A stretch of DNA of 64,000 nt from Hyphomicrobiales bacterium (GTDB lineage Bacteria; Pseudomonadota; Alphaproteobacteria; Rhizobiales; Rhizobiaceae), in the NCBI GenBank assembly GCA_900466575.1, contig UBMP01000002.1, forward strand, positions 62,001 through 126,000. The letters run 5' to 3'. Shown one piece after another: positions 44,045-52,222 of the stretch (positions within the stretch are counted from its first letter, which is position 1; each line of letters begins with the position of its first letter). Below the pieces are notes generated by a model. That model was not told the DNA's origin, did not search any database, and worked only from the letters and a program-made list of their open reading frames with translations. A program made the position numbers and the translations under genes.

Positions 44045-45046
44045 TTACCTGTTGGAGGGCGTGAGAACCACGAGCAGGCTGTCGCCCTTGCCCATGGCAT
44101 CGATGAACCTGTTGCCGATGCCGATCAACATGCCCGCCGCCCGAACCGACCGCGAGGCCAGCACATTCCGAATCTTTCGCGCAAGGCTGGGCTTGGCTGA
44201 TGCCGCGGCATCTCCCGACCACGCTGCGGATGCGACGCCTTCCTTCTTCTGCTCGCGGGCGACGCGAAGCTGGAGAACGGACCAGAGATTGGGCGTGATC
44301 GTCCTGACCGACTGGACATTATAGCCGGTATCGGCTGCGATCCGCGAAAAGGACGCCTTGTTGAAATGGGTCTGGTGGTAGGGGATGTGCCAGTTGATCC
44401 AGCGTTCCTTCCACATCTTGCGATGGAACGAGCCATTATTGGGGAAGGCAAGCGCCACGCGACCACCCGGTGCAAGACGCGATTTCACGGCGGTCAGCAT
44501 CGCCTTGGGATCCGGCACATGCTCGATGACTTGGTTGAGCACGATCAGGTCGAATTTCACATCCGGAAACGGAACATCGTAGATATTGCCGATGTGAACT
44601 GTCAGCCCATAGCGGTCGGCAATGGCCTTGACGTTTGGGTCGGCTTCGACACCCCAGCATTCCACGCCCATGCTACGCATTTCGAGCAGCGAAAGGCAGG
44701 AGCCGCAGCCGATGTCGAGAACCTTATCACCGGGACGAGCCATATAGTGGCCCTGGTTATCCGTTCCGGCAAACCAGCGGCGCAAACCGGCATTTGGTCG
44801 CTCGGCCTGCCTGGCTTCCGCCTCCAGCGCCGTAAAATCGATCTCGCGTCGCGGATAATAGTTGCTGTAGAGGGCTGGCAGGTCTGCCTCGGTGAGGGGA
44901 GGCGTGGTGGTCATGTGCCCGCATCTTGTGCATTCGAGGATGGCATATGTTCCAGGGCAGCCATAGCGGTCGTCGCTGATCTGGCTGATGAAGGGACGCA
45001 TGGGCGCGCCGCATGCAAGACAGGTTTGTTGGCTGGTGCCGCTCAT
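44045..45046 (-). CDS. methyltransferase with N-terminal zinc ribbon
   Basis: The 333-residue protein has an N-terminal zinc ribbon (C-x2-C in CLACG, second pair in CTRCG) followed by a Rossmann methyltransferase domain: KVLDIGCGSCLSLLEM, WGVEADPN, FDLIVLNQVIEHVPDP and GGRVALAFPN. This two-part layout is seen in methyltransferases of surface-glycan clusters (C-methyltransferase and related families). A C-terminal stretch with ARKIRNVLASRSVRAAGMLIGIGNR is basic and amphipathic. Probably it methylates a sugar or the chain end. Gap to the next GT2 gene is 15 bases. Confidence 0.85.
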   Translation of the reverse strand: MSGTSQQTCLACGAPMRPFISQISDDRYGCPGTYAILECTRCGHMTTTPPLTEADLPALYSNYYPRREIDFTALEAEARQAERPNAGLRRWFAGTDNQGHYMARPGDKVLDIGCGSCLSLLEMRSMGVECWGVEADPNVKAIADRYGLTVHIGNIYDVPFPDVKFDLIVLNQVIEHVPDPKAMLTAVKSRLAPGGRVALAFPNNGSFHRKMWKERWINWHIPYHQTHFNKASFSRIAADTGYNVQSVRTITPNLWSVLQLRVAREQKKEGVASAAWSGDAAASAKPSLARKIRNVLASRSVRAAGMLIGIGNRFIDAMGKGDSLLVVLTPSNR

Positions 45047-45061
45047 GGTTTCAAATTTCCC

Positions 45062-45919
45062 CTAGTGTGCAGCGCGCCTTCGGGCAATCATCCGCGACAC
45101 ATCGAAATACGCTAATCTCAATACTGCAGTCAGTCGCTGCAAAGGTGATCCCACCAGGCAGTAAAACGCCGCTCTCTGGAAGATGTTTTCAGGCGACCGC
45201 TTGCCAAACACACGCTTCCGTAACGGTATGTTTGACGTGTCATTGCCGTAAACAGGAGGTGAATATACTGCCCCGCGTGTGCTGACAACCAGCCTGACGC
45301 CGTTTCGCTTGAAACGCATCGCGACTTCGTAATCTGCCATGTAGTGAGGAAGGAGCCGTGGACGCATGGTCCCGAAGCGTCGGAAGAGGCTGACCGGGTA
45401 GAGCGTGCCGCGCCCGCTCAGGGCGTCAACGTCGTAAAACTCCTTCGGGGACGCCCGCTCTGCCTCCGAAAGCTCGGAAAACACATCCCATATGGCCAGC
45501 CTGTTGATGTTGATCCTGGCGCCGATGCTCACGAGCGGCGGATCGCGATCCTCTTCTCTGATCGCGCTGCCGACCGCGGCCCCGCCAAATTTACGTGATG
45601 TATCGACAAGACATTGCAGATAGTCGTCAGCAAACCAAGTGTCGTTGTTGAGAAACAGAATGTAGTCTTCGTCCTTCGCTTGCGGTAGAACGCTCTTCAG
45701 ACCGGCCTCGATCGCGCCGCCCCACCAGAGATTTCCGTCACCCTGGATGGTCGTCACGTCAGGCTGCGACTTCAGGTATTCCGCCGTTCCATCGGTCGAA
45801 CCGTCATTGATGATGACAATCCTCAAGTCACGCGCCAGCGTCTGCCGACGCAGACACTCGATGACACGCTTGGTGTGTGCAAGCCGGTTGAAAACGGGAA
45901 TGAGAGTGAAGATGGTCAT
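45062..45919 (-). CDS. family 2 glycosyltransferase (rhamnosyltransferase-like)
   Basis: The 285-residue protein is a GT2 enzyme with the usual start TIFTLIPVFNR, IINDGSTDGT, GNLWWGGAIEAGL and the DxD-type FLNNDTWFADDY. The GNLWWGGA region is characteristic of the rhamnosyltransferase-like group of GT2. It likely adds a deoxysugar to the growing glycan. The ATG at 45919 overlaps the stop of the upstream gene by 4 bases (ATGA). Local base composition is lower in GC than the block average. Confidence 0.85.
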   Translation of the reverse strand: MTIFTLIPVFNRLAHTKRVIECLRRQTLARDLRIVIINDGSTDGTAEYLKSQPDVTTIQGDGNLWWGGAIEAGLKSVLPQAKDEDYILFLNNDTWFADDYLQCLVDTSRKFGGAAVGSAIREEDRDPPLVSIGARININRLAIWDVFSELSEAERASPKEFYDVDALSGRGTLYPVSLFRRFGTMRPRLLPHYMADYEVAMRFKRNGVRLVVSTRGAVYSPPVYGNDTSNIPLRKRVFGKRSPENIFQRAAFYCLVGSPLQRLTAVLRLAYFDVSRMIARRRAAH

Positions 45920-46839
45920 GCGGATTTTCCCTGACGGCGGAGAAACCACCCAAGATAGGGCCATCCTTCAAGTGATCCCAAAGACGAGACGTCCAGACCC
46001 CAATCGGAAAACTCCTTCACGGACGGCGGTGCTGCAGACCCGAAAGTGCTCCATGCCGGAGCGGTCCGCTCAATGATCGAATAGCCGAATTCCGCGAATG
46101 TTTGTTCTAGGGCCTCGGCGTTCAGAAAGCGGACCGGATAGCTTGCTTCATAAATCCATTCGGGGACGTGCTGCAGGAACACCTCATCCTTCAAGTTTGC
46201 ACGAGCCATCGTGCGATCTACGGCGACAAATTCAACGCCGGAACTGAGAGCTGTTCTCAGTACAGTTATTGGATCTGGAAGATATTGAAGGACGCCCGAA
46301 AGCAGCAAGAAATTGGCATTCGATTTGGCGCATGCCTCAGTCAGGTCGCTCGAAAAACTCAATATATCGTCAGAAAATTCCGCCGCGCCGGCAGAGGCGA
46401 TATGATCCTGCTCCACGACGCACCATGAAAGCGCGTTCAGGACGCTCAACGCAGTGCGGTTCTGAAAATAGAGGCTTCCCAACGCGCCGCCGAAGTCGAC
46501 GACATGCAGATTGCCGCCACTGCTGGCTGCCGCTAGAAGAAGCCACGACAGTAGCGGATGTGAAAAGGCAGGCTGCTGGAAGAGAACGGTGTCGCGCTCA
46601 TACGCGGCTTCGCCCGCCTTCACGGCACGGGCGGACGCAATCGCCTTTTCCAGAATTTGTGGCGCATTGTATCCACTTGCAGCCTCTGTTGCTACATCCC
46701 AATCCTTGAACGGCCCTTCAAAATACACATTGGTCTGCTGAAATCTCTCAAGGGTCGCCTTCAGGAGCTCCTCCGGAGTTTCACGGGAAATCCGCATCTG
46801 CGTATGTAGGTTAGCGATGGAAAACGTGAACTGTCTCAT
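45916..46839 (-). CDS. TIGR04325-type putative methyltransferase
   Basis: The 307-residue product matches the TIGR04325 methyltransferase-like family found in surface-polysaccharide clusters. Diagnostic features are FEGPFKDWDVA near residue 40, VVDFGGALGSLYFQN as the cofactor-binding glycine-rich loop, LLLSGVLQYLPDP, and the ending GWPYLGWFLRR. The role in the glycan is not established in the literature that I know. The ATG at 46839 overlaps the upstream stop by 4 bases (ATGA). The gene is AT-richer than most in the block. Confidence 0.8.
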   Translation of the reverse strand: MRQFTFSIANLHTQMRISRETPEELLKATLERFQQTNVYFEGPFKDWDVATEAASGYNAPQILEKAIASARAVKAGEAAYERDTVLFQQPAFSHPLLSWLLLAAASSGGNLHVVDFGGALGSLYFQNRTALSVLNALSWCVVEQDHIASAGAAEFSDDILSFSSDLTEACAKSNANFLLLSGVLQYLPDPITVLRTALSSGVEFVAVDRTMARANLKDEVFLQHVPEWIYEASYPVRFLNAEALEQTFAEFGYSIIERTAPAWSTFGSAAPPSVKEFSDWGLDVSSLGSLEGWPYLGWFLRRQGKSA

Positions 46840-47702
46840 CGGGCAAACCACGCCTTAAGCGGAACAGTAGGAAACTCGTCAAGTGCGCCGCCGCCAGTCG
46901 AGTTGAAAATTCGGACGTGTTGGGCTTTCGCGATTTGCGAGAGGCAACGGTATTGGCGCCAAAGCCTAGCAAGCGATTGAAAATCGTCATGCCGTGAAAG
47001 CGTAACCACATCGCCGCGACCCACCGTGGAATCCTTCCCTTGCTGCATCGTCAGATCAAACGCATAGGTGTACTGTGCGGTCAGAAAGTGATCGTGATCC
47101 ACCCCAAGCAATACGATCTCGCTGAAGCCCATATACATTGCGATCATCAGCGCCATCACGGGAACGGATTCGACGCGTGGCGTGGGTCTGGAAATATCGA
47201 TGATGTCAGTGCTGGCTATGTCGTCGAAGCTTTCCTGCAAATGCAGATATCGAACGCGGCGTCCGGGAAATAGACGGCGGCGAAGTACAATTTCCATGTC
47301 CTGCGTGCTGAGGAAAAGCTCTGCCTCGCCGATCCGTTCATGCATTTCCGTAAACCAGCGAACCATATCCTCGTCCGACATGCGGTCGCGCGTGACCTGC
47401 GGAAGACAATGATAACGCGGAGCGAAGACGTTATAGCCCTTGTGCAGGTAACCATTGGAAACACTGAACACGACTTCGCCCTTCAGGCGCTCAAGGTCGA
47501 GTTGCTTCGCGCTCGGGCCGTTGCCGAGTATGAAACAACGCTCACCCTTGTGCCGGTTCTTCACTTCGGCATTGCGGGCAATCGTTTCGCGCACGTCTGA
47601 AGGAAGGGCGTTCCGGAGCGCATAACGGCGCTGAAGCTCGTGGACACCAAGCGGGAGCAACATGCGTCCGAGCGTCCGGAGCTTCCTCAACCCTGCAGCC
47701 AT
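46836..47702 (-). CDS. DUF115/MAF-like protein
   Basis: The 288-residue protein carries the DUF115 core, with CFILGNGPSAKQLDLERL as the nucleotide-binding-like loop, VFSVSNGY and the end of the domain around ESVPVMALMIAMYMGFSEIVLLGVDHDHF. DUF115 occurs in motility accessory factors (Maf), which transfer nonulosonic acids such as pseudaminic or legionaminic acid onto flagellin, and in smaller glycan-cluster proteins like this one. It lies close to NeuB-, PseG- and SpsF-like genes, so it is a candidate nonulosonate transferase. The gene overlaps the PIG-L gene by 16 bases. Confidence 0.75.
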   Translation of the reverse strand: MAAGLRKLRTLGRMLLPLGVHELQRRYALRNALPSDVRETIARNAEVKNRHKGERCFILGNGPSAKQLDLERLKGEVVFSVSNGYLHKGYNVFAPRYHCLPQVTRDRMSDEDMVRWFTEMHERIGEAELFLSTQDMEIVLRRRLFPGRRVRYLHLQESFDDIASTDIIDISRPTPRVESVPVMALMIAMYMGFSEIVLLGVDHDHFLTAQYTYAFDLTMQQGKDSTVGRGDVVTLSRHDDFQSLARLWRQYRCLSQIAKAQHVRIFNSTGGGALDEFPTVPLKAWFAR

Positions 47703-48319
47703 TTCACGACCTCGAAGACCTCGGCATATTTCACGCCGATGCGCTGACCGGCGTTCTCAGCCTCGTTGCGGAAGAAGCTGACCCACTTCCGGCCGGTCCG
47801 TTCCATCTCGGATTCATGCGCGAGGATGGCGCGTTCCTTCTGCTCCCAATGCGGGGTGATGTCGACATAGAAGTTGCCGCGGAAATCCACGGTCGAATGA
47901 TACCAGTTGCTGCGATACATCAGCAATCGCGGCACATGCCGGCAGCTGTGCAGCGATGCACGCGACAATGCCTGATGGTCATGATGGATGTCGCCAGCCC
48001 AGTGTGTATAGACCATGTCGATCTTGAGATCCTGCACGAGCTTAAGAATCTCGATATTCAGGTCATCCACGAACTCGATATGCAGGGTCTTGAAGTCGCC
48101 GCAGAACATCTGGTTTACACCCAGTATCTTCATGGCCGCATCGGCCTCGGCGCGGGCTACCTGACTAGAGCGGACGGACTGGTCATACTGGTTGGAGAAG
48201 CCGGAGACAGTCGCCACATAAACATAGACATTGTCACCGTTCGCGGCATGGCGCGCAACTGCGCCTCCGCAGCCGAGCTCGACATCGTCAAAATGCGCGC
48301 CAATCGCCAGAATATTCAT
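47687..48319 (-). CDS. PIG-L family N-deacetylase
   Basis: The 210-residue protein belongs to the PIG-L/LmbE zinc deacetylases, which remove an acetyl group from GlcNAc-type sugars. The metal motif AHFDDVELG (H9, D11, D12) and the third ligand region DIHHDHQ are both present, so it should be active. It may deacetylate an amino sugar of the nonulosonate or repeat unit. The ATG at 48319 overlaps the wbqC-like stop by 4 bases (ATGA). Confidence 0.87.
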   Translation of the reverse strand: MNILAIGAHFDDVELGCGGAVARHAANGDNVYVYVATVSGFSNQYDQSVRSSQVARAEADAAMKILGVNQMFCGDFKTLHIEFVDDLNIEILKLVQDLKIDMVYTHWAGDIHHDHQALSRASLHSCRHVPRLLMYRSNWYHSTVDFRGNFYVDITPHWEQKERAILAHESEMERTGRKWVSFFRNEAENAGQRIGVKYAEVFEVVKWLQG

Positions 48320-49017
48320 TTGCAACTCCAAAGAAGATCACGGGTGCCTGCAATACCACAATTGAGCAGCGTGTCGAGGATGCTGAGATAGGGAATGAAA
48401 TCGCCGAACTGCTGCGGGTAGGTCGGGTGGGTGAAGTTCTGCCACACGACCTCGATGCCGGCCTCCTCGAAGAGCTCCGGCCGCATATAGTCCCGCGCAC
48501 CAAGCCCGGACAGATAACGCGTCGAGCCAACCTTCTGCAGCAATTCGATCAAAAGCTCGTTCTTGCTCGCCGTCGGCGTGAGCGTGCTGGAGCGGACCTG
48601 CTCGATTTTCATCCCGAGAAGGTCGAGTATGCCGTTCATGAAATGAAGGCAGAAATCGGCCATATATCGCGGAGACGGTTCATAGAGCCGCGCAATCTCC
48701 GGAAAAGCTTCCGAAAATCCAGGCGCATGGCGATAGTTTTCGCGTAGTAAATCGAGGTTGCGATCCTTCCAGCCATCGTCGTCAGCCAGTTCGACCATAT
48801 TGATGGCCGTTCCTAGTCCCGGCTTCTTGATCCCAAGGGTGAGCCACCGTTCGCCCTGGGCGGTCTTTATCTTATCTCGATGAGTCCAGCTTCGGCTCGT
48901 GCCTTGAACGAATTGCACATGATCAAGCACAATATAAAGATCGGCATGCAGGAAACGTTGAAAGAATCCCAGGTACGACGCAAAGTCGGGTTGGTGGATT
49001 ACCGTCAGCGAGTTCAA
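48316..49017 (-). CDS. WbqC-like protein
   Basis: The 233-residue protein belongs to the WbqC family of surface-glycan clusters, whose biochemical activity is not established. The start NSLTVIHQPDFASYLGFFQR and the LGLGARDYM-type region (YLSGLGARDYM) are typical. I place the start at a TTG at 49017: it overlaps the upstream stop as TTGA, GAGGAG lies 8 bases before it, and it gives the normal length of about 230 residues. The frame is open to 49167, but that extension is a shadow of the PseG-like gene. Confidence 0.83.
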   Translation of the reverse strand: MNSLTVIHQPDFASYLGFFQRFLHADLYIVLDHVQFVQGTSRSWTHRDKIKTAQGERWLTLGIKKPGLGTAINMVELADDDGWKDRNLDLLRENYRHAPGFSEAFPEIARLYEPSPRYMADFCLHFMNGILDLLGMKIEQVRSSTLTPTASKNELLIELLQKVGSTRYLSGLGARDYMRPELFEEAGIEVVWQNFTHPTYPQQFGDFIPYLSILDTLLNCGIAGTRDLLWSCK

Positions 49018-49982
49018 TGGCGCAGCTCCTCGATTAAATCGGCGACACGCAGGGCACCGTTCAGATCGACTTCCTGAGTTGCACGTATACTCATCTCCTT
49101 CAACGGAAGCATCCGGTGAAATATCCTCTCGTTCACGGCGGTGTGGTGCCCCGCGAAAATCGAGCACCCCAGACCTTCGAGAGCCCTGCCGACGGGTATC
49201 TCGAAATCCTCGTTGGCAATGACCACCGAGGGCAACCCCGCCGCTGCAGCTTCAAAGGGAGTCAGGCCCCCACCGGTAATCGCCAGGTCGTGCCTGCTCA
49301 TTTCCTCGGCTAATGAAGGGACATTGGCCTTGTGCAGGAACTCACCATAGCCGGGTTGGTCCAGCAGCGCATGCAATTGGTCGAGGTGCCCGAATGCGGG
49401 ACCGGTCACGACGGTCGCACTGCGCCCTGACTGTGCCAGGAGTTCCAGGACCTTGAGTGTCACGCCATAAGTATCGGCACCTCCGAGCGTCACGACGATC
49501 GAGCCCAGCGCCTCCCGCTGACGTCTGTATTTGCCGATTGCCGCGTCGAGAATCAGGTAGCGTGGTCCCGTGACGACGTGCTTTCCCTTCAGCCGGTCCG
49601 CATGATCGAAAATCAGCGCGGACACGTTGAGTTCCGCCGCGTCAGCAGCAGCGCTTCTATCATCGAAGGTGATCAACTTGCGGGTGGCCGCCCTGACGAC
49701 GCCGGCATGCGCGGGGTCCGTGTCCAGCCGGTCGTTGATCCACACACTCACATCGGGATGTTCGTCTAGAAAACGGGCCTCCCAGCTTCCCGGCGGGTCA
49801 ACGAGTGGGTAGATGTCATGGGCGAAGCCGTTCGACTGGATGAGTGCGCGCGAACGGTCATGATCGTTGACAAGAAACCTCACGGCGTAGCCGCGTTTGC
49901 GCAGTTCGCGAGCTAGATTCAGTGAACGAAACAAATGTCCAAGCCCGCGACGATGCGAGCTTTCTATGCAGATGACGAACAT
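49014..49982 (-). CDS. PseG/SpsG-like nucleotide-sugar hydrolase
   Basis: PseG and SpsG cleave an NDP-linked amino sugar (in pseudaminate synthesis UDP-2,4-diacetamido-2,4,6-trideoxy-L-altropyranose) to release the free sugar. The 322-residue GT-B-like protein has the family N-terminus (IESSHRRGLGHLFRSLNLA), with the catalytic-type histidine in GLGH, and the C-terminal nucleotide loop AITGGGLTPFEAAAAGLPSVVIA. It should produce the substrate for the NeuB-like synthase at 50638-51654. The ATG at 49982 lies inside the end of the SpsF-like gene (19-base overlap). Confidence 0.83.
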   Translation of the reverse strand: MFVICIESSHRRGLGHLFRSLNLARELRKRGYAVRFLVNDHDRSRALIQSNGFAHDIYPLVDPPGSWEARFLDEHPDVSVWINDRLDTDPAHAGVVRAATRKLITFDDRSAAADAAELNVSALIFDHADRLKGKHVVTGPRYLILDAAIGKYRRQREALGSIVVTLGGADTYGVTLKVLELLAQSGRSATVVTGPAFGHLDQLHALLDQPGYGEFLHKANVPSLAEEMSRHDLAITGGGLTPFEAAAAGLPSVVIANEDFEIPVGRALEGLGCSIFAGHHTAVNERIFHRMLPLKEMSIRATQEVDLNGALRVADLIEELRH

Positions 49983-50641
49983 AGCGCGATCGCTTCTTTC
50001 GTCGATAGCCAACGGTCTCCAGCGTGCGCTGCCAGCGTGTCGGCACGCATCCAGTCTTGCATCGTATCCACGGTCAGCCGCAGAACGGGAGCCACCTTCT
50101 CGGGCGGTACGGACAGGACCCCTATGCGGAAGAGATCAGGGCGGTCTGTGAAATACTCGTTCACATGTTCACGGTGATGCGGCTGGTTGCCCTCCCGTTG
50201 GCTCTTCTCCAGCGCGGAAAAGGTGAAGACCTCGCTGCCCACACCGACCGGCAAAGAACCGAAGGCGTGTGAATAGTCGTATGAACCATCGATGTGAAAA
50301 GTCAGTAGGCGGTCGAGTTCTTCGATGTCGGTGAAGGGATTGTCTGCCGTCAGACGGACGATCTGCTCAAAGCCGTAGAGGGTGGCGCAGGCAAAATACC
50401 GGTCGAGAACATCCAGCTCATCGCCCCTGAAGCATCGCACGTCATTGCTTGCGCACCACCCTTCGATCTGATCGTCAGCAGGGCGGTCCGACGTCGCGAC
50501 AACCACCACAGCCTGATGGCGCAGCATTGCCAATCGTCCGATGACGTGTCCAAGCAACGGTCTTCCGGCGATATCGCGCAAGACCTTGCCCGGCAATCTG
50601 CTCGATCCCATCCGTGCCTGGATGATGATTCCGAGTTTCAT
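49964..50641 (-). CDS. SpsF-like cytidylyltransferase
   Basis: The 225-residue protein belongs to the SpsF/NeuA-type cytidylyltransferases, which activate a nonulosonic acid as its CMP derivative. It has the nucleotide-binding start IIIQARMGSSRLPGKVL and VRLTADNPF. The order synthase, cytidylyltransferase, hydrolase is the same as spsE-spsF-spsG of Bacillus subtilis. The start (ATG at 50641) overlaps the stop of the NeuB-like gene by 4 bases (ATGA). Confidence 0.83.
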   Translation of the reverse strand: MKLGIIIQARMGSSRLPGKVLRDIAGRPLLGHVIGRLAMLRHQAVVVVATSDRPADDQIEGWCASNDVRCFRGDELDVLDRYFACATLYGFEQIVRLTADNPFTDIEELDRLLTFHIDGSYDYSHAFGSLPVGVGSEVFTFSALEKSQREGNQPHHREHVNEYFTDRPDLFRIGVLSVPPEKVAPVLRLTVDTMQDWMRADTLAAHAGDRWLSTKEAIALCSSSA

Positions 50642-51654
50642 TGGAGATCGGACCATTGCAGCACGGTATCTATTTCCAGGTCACGTCCGGCTTTGCGGCC
50701 AAGGACCGCTTCCCAATGCTTGGGATAGATGCCAGTGCCCGGACGTTTGACAGCTATGTCCGCTTCGGAGAGTAAATCTCCCGCCTTCAACGCGCGCGTT
50801 AGGACGATGCTCTTGCGGTTGTTGATCCGGGTCGTCGCTTCGCTGGCGGCAGGCTCCTTGATCCCGCTGCCACGCATAACCTCGAAACTGCGGATAGCAT
50901 CCACGAGCCATTTCATTTCCTCCGGGTCGGCCGAAAGCATATGATCGGGTCCATCGGCGTTTTTGTCATACGTGAAATGGCGCTCGATGACGCGCGCGCC
51001 CATCGCCACGGCACACAGGCTGGCGACCGGAGAAAGCGTATGATCGGAATAGCCGACGTCAAGACCCGGGAACGCCTGCATCATGGTTTGCATTGCGGCT
51101 AGGTTCACATTTTCCGCATGTGTCGGGTAGCTGGTGATCGCGTGCAGGAGAATGATCTGGCTGTTCCCAGCCGCGCGGATGGCCTCTACCGACTCCTCGA
51201 CCTCATCCAAGTCGCACATCCCGGTTGAAAGTAGGATAGGCTTGTTGAACGTGGCCATATAGCGAAGAAATGGCAGGTTGACTGCGTCGTCCGATCCGAC
51301 TTTGAAAGCGCCGACGCCGCATTTCACGAGAACGTCGATGTCGGATTGATGCGACGGAGATGAAAACCAGTCGAGGCCGAGACTTTCAGCGTACTGGAAG
51401 ACGGCTTGATGCAAATCTTCGCCGATCTCATATTTCCGAAACAGTTCGAACTGCGATGTGACGCCCGTGTTTTCCATATCGAACATGGCTGACCGGCTGG
51501 ACAGGGTTTCGGCGCGGTAAGTCTGAAGCTTTACGGCATCGACACCACACGCGGCGGCTTCATCGATAAGGCGTTTTGCCTGATCGAAAGTTGTGAAGTT
51601 ACCGCCGATCTCCGCGATGATGTAGCAACGGTCCTGCCGATAGTTTCGGAACAT
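50638..51654 (-). CDS. NeuB/SpsE-family nonulosonic acid synthase
   Basis: This 338-residue enzyme should condense a six-carbon 2-acetamido sugar with PEP to give a nine-carbon nonulosonic acid. The TIM-barrel N-terminal domain has the start YIIAEIGGNF, AVKLQTYRAE, FKVGSDDAVNLPFLRY, LSTGMCDLDEV and VGYSDHT; the C-terminal 60 residues are a SAF domain (RINNRKSIVLTRALKAGDLL). The exact sugar cannot be read from the sequence. It starts three bases after the acyltransferase gene. Confidence 0.88.
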   Translation of the reverse strand: MFRNYRQDRCYIIAEIGGNFTTFDQAKRLIDEAAACGVDAVKLQTYRAETLSSRSAMFDMENTGVTSQFELFRKYEIGEDLHQAVFQYAESLGLDWFSSPSHQSDIDVLVKCGVGAFKVGSDDAVNLPFLRYMATFNKPILLSTGMCDLDEVEESVEAIRAAGNSQIILLHAITSYPTHAENVNLAAMQTMMQAFPGLDVGYSDHTLSPVASLCAVAMGARVIERHFTYDKNADGPDHMLSADPEEMKWLVDAIRSFEVMRGSGIKEPAASEATTRINNRKSIVLTRALKAGDLLSEADIAVKRPGTGIYPKHWEAVLGRKAGRDLEIDTVLQWSDLQ

Positions 51655-51657
51655 GTT

Positions 51658-52221
51658 CTATTCCCTGTATTTGACGACGCGCGCAGGGGCACCCACGGCG
51701 ATTGCATATTCGGGGATTTCTCCCCTGACCACGGCGTTGCTGCCGATAACGGCGCCACGACGAATGTGTGAATTCATCAGGATCTTGGCCCCGGCTCCTA
51801 TCCACACGTCATCTTCAATCGTGACGGACCCGAGCTCCGCTGGCTGCTCGCGAATGGGACGGTCCTTTGCAATTCCGTGGCTATGATCGATGATCTGCAC
51901 GTCCGAACCGATCAGAACATCGCTGCCGATCGTGATTGTTCCCTTCGCGGTAATGATGTTTCGGCGTCCGATCACAGTATTGTCGCCAATGATCACTTTC
52001 GGCGCAGGCATCGTTAGCTGGAAGAATGCGTAGTCCTGGATGGTCACGCTCCGGCCCACATCTATGACCGCATGCTCTACCAACCGAAACTCAACGGATC
52101 GCTTGCAAAGAAGATCGCCGCCACAACGGCTCAGATACCGCTTCCTCTTGTAAAGCGAGACAAGTCTCTGAAAGAAGCCGCCCCTGTTCCGATAGGACGC
52201 GCGATCAATCTTCCCGTTCAC
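51658..52221 (-). CDS. hexapeptide-repeat acyltransferase
   Basis: The 187-residue protein has a left-handed beta-helix made of hexapeptide repeats (for example VIGDNTVIGRRNIITAKGTITIGSDVLIGSDVQI) and the family end IAVGAPARVVKYRE. It should transfer an acetyl or other acyl group from a coenzyme A donor onto an amino or hydroxyl group of a sugar, and could be the N-acetyltransferase for the 4-amino, 3-amino or nonulosonate sugar. The start is GTG, with GGAAG 4 bases before it. It overlaps no neighbour; the radical SAM stop lies 1 base upstream. Confidence 0.87.
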   Translation of the reverse strand: MNGKIDRASYRNRGGFFQRLVSLYKRKRYLSRCGGDLLCKRSVEFRLVEHAVIDVGRSVTIQDYAFFQLTMPAPKVIIGDNTVIGRRNIITAKGTITIGSDVLIGSDVQIIDHSHGIAKDRPIREQPAELGSVTIEDDVWIGAGAKILMNSHIRRGAVIGSNAVVRGEIPEYAIAVGAPARVVKYRE

Positions 52222-52222
52222 G

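Noticed and set aside
49017-49167. N-terminal extension of the WbqC-like protein (50 residues)
   Set aside because: It reads through the end of the PseG-like gene, is cysteine/arginine-rich without similarity, and a TTG with GAGGAG gives the family length.
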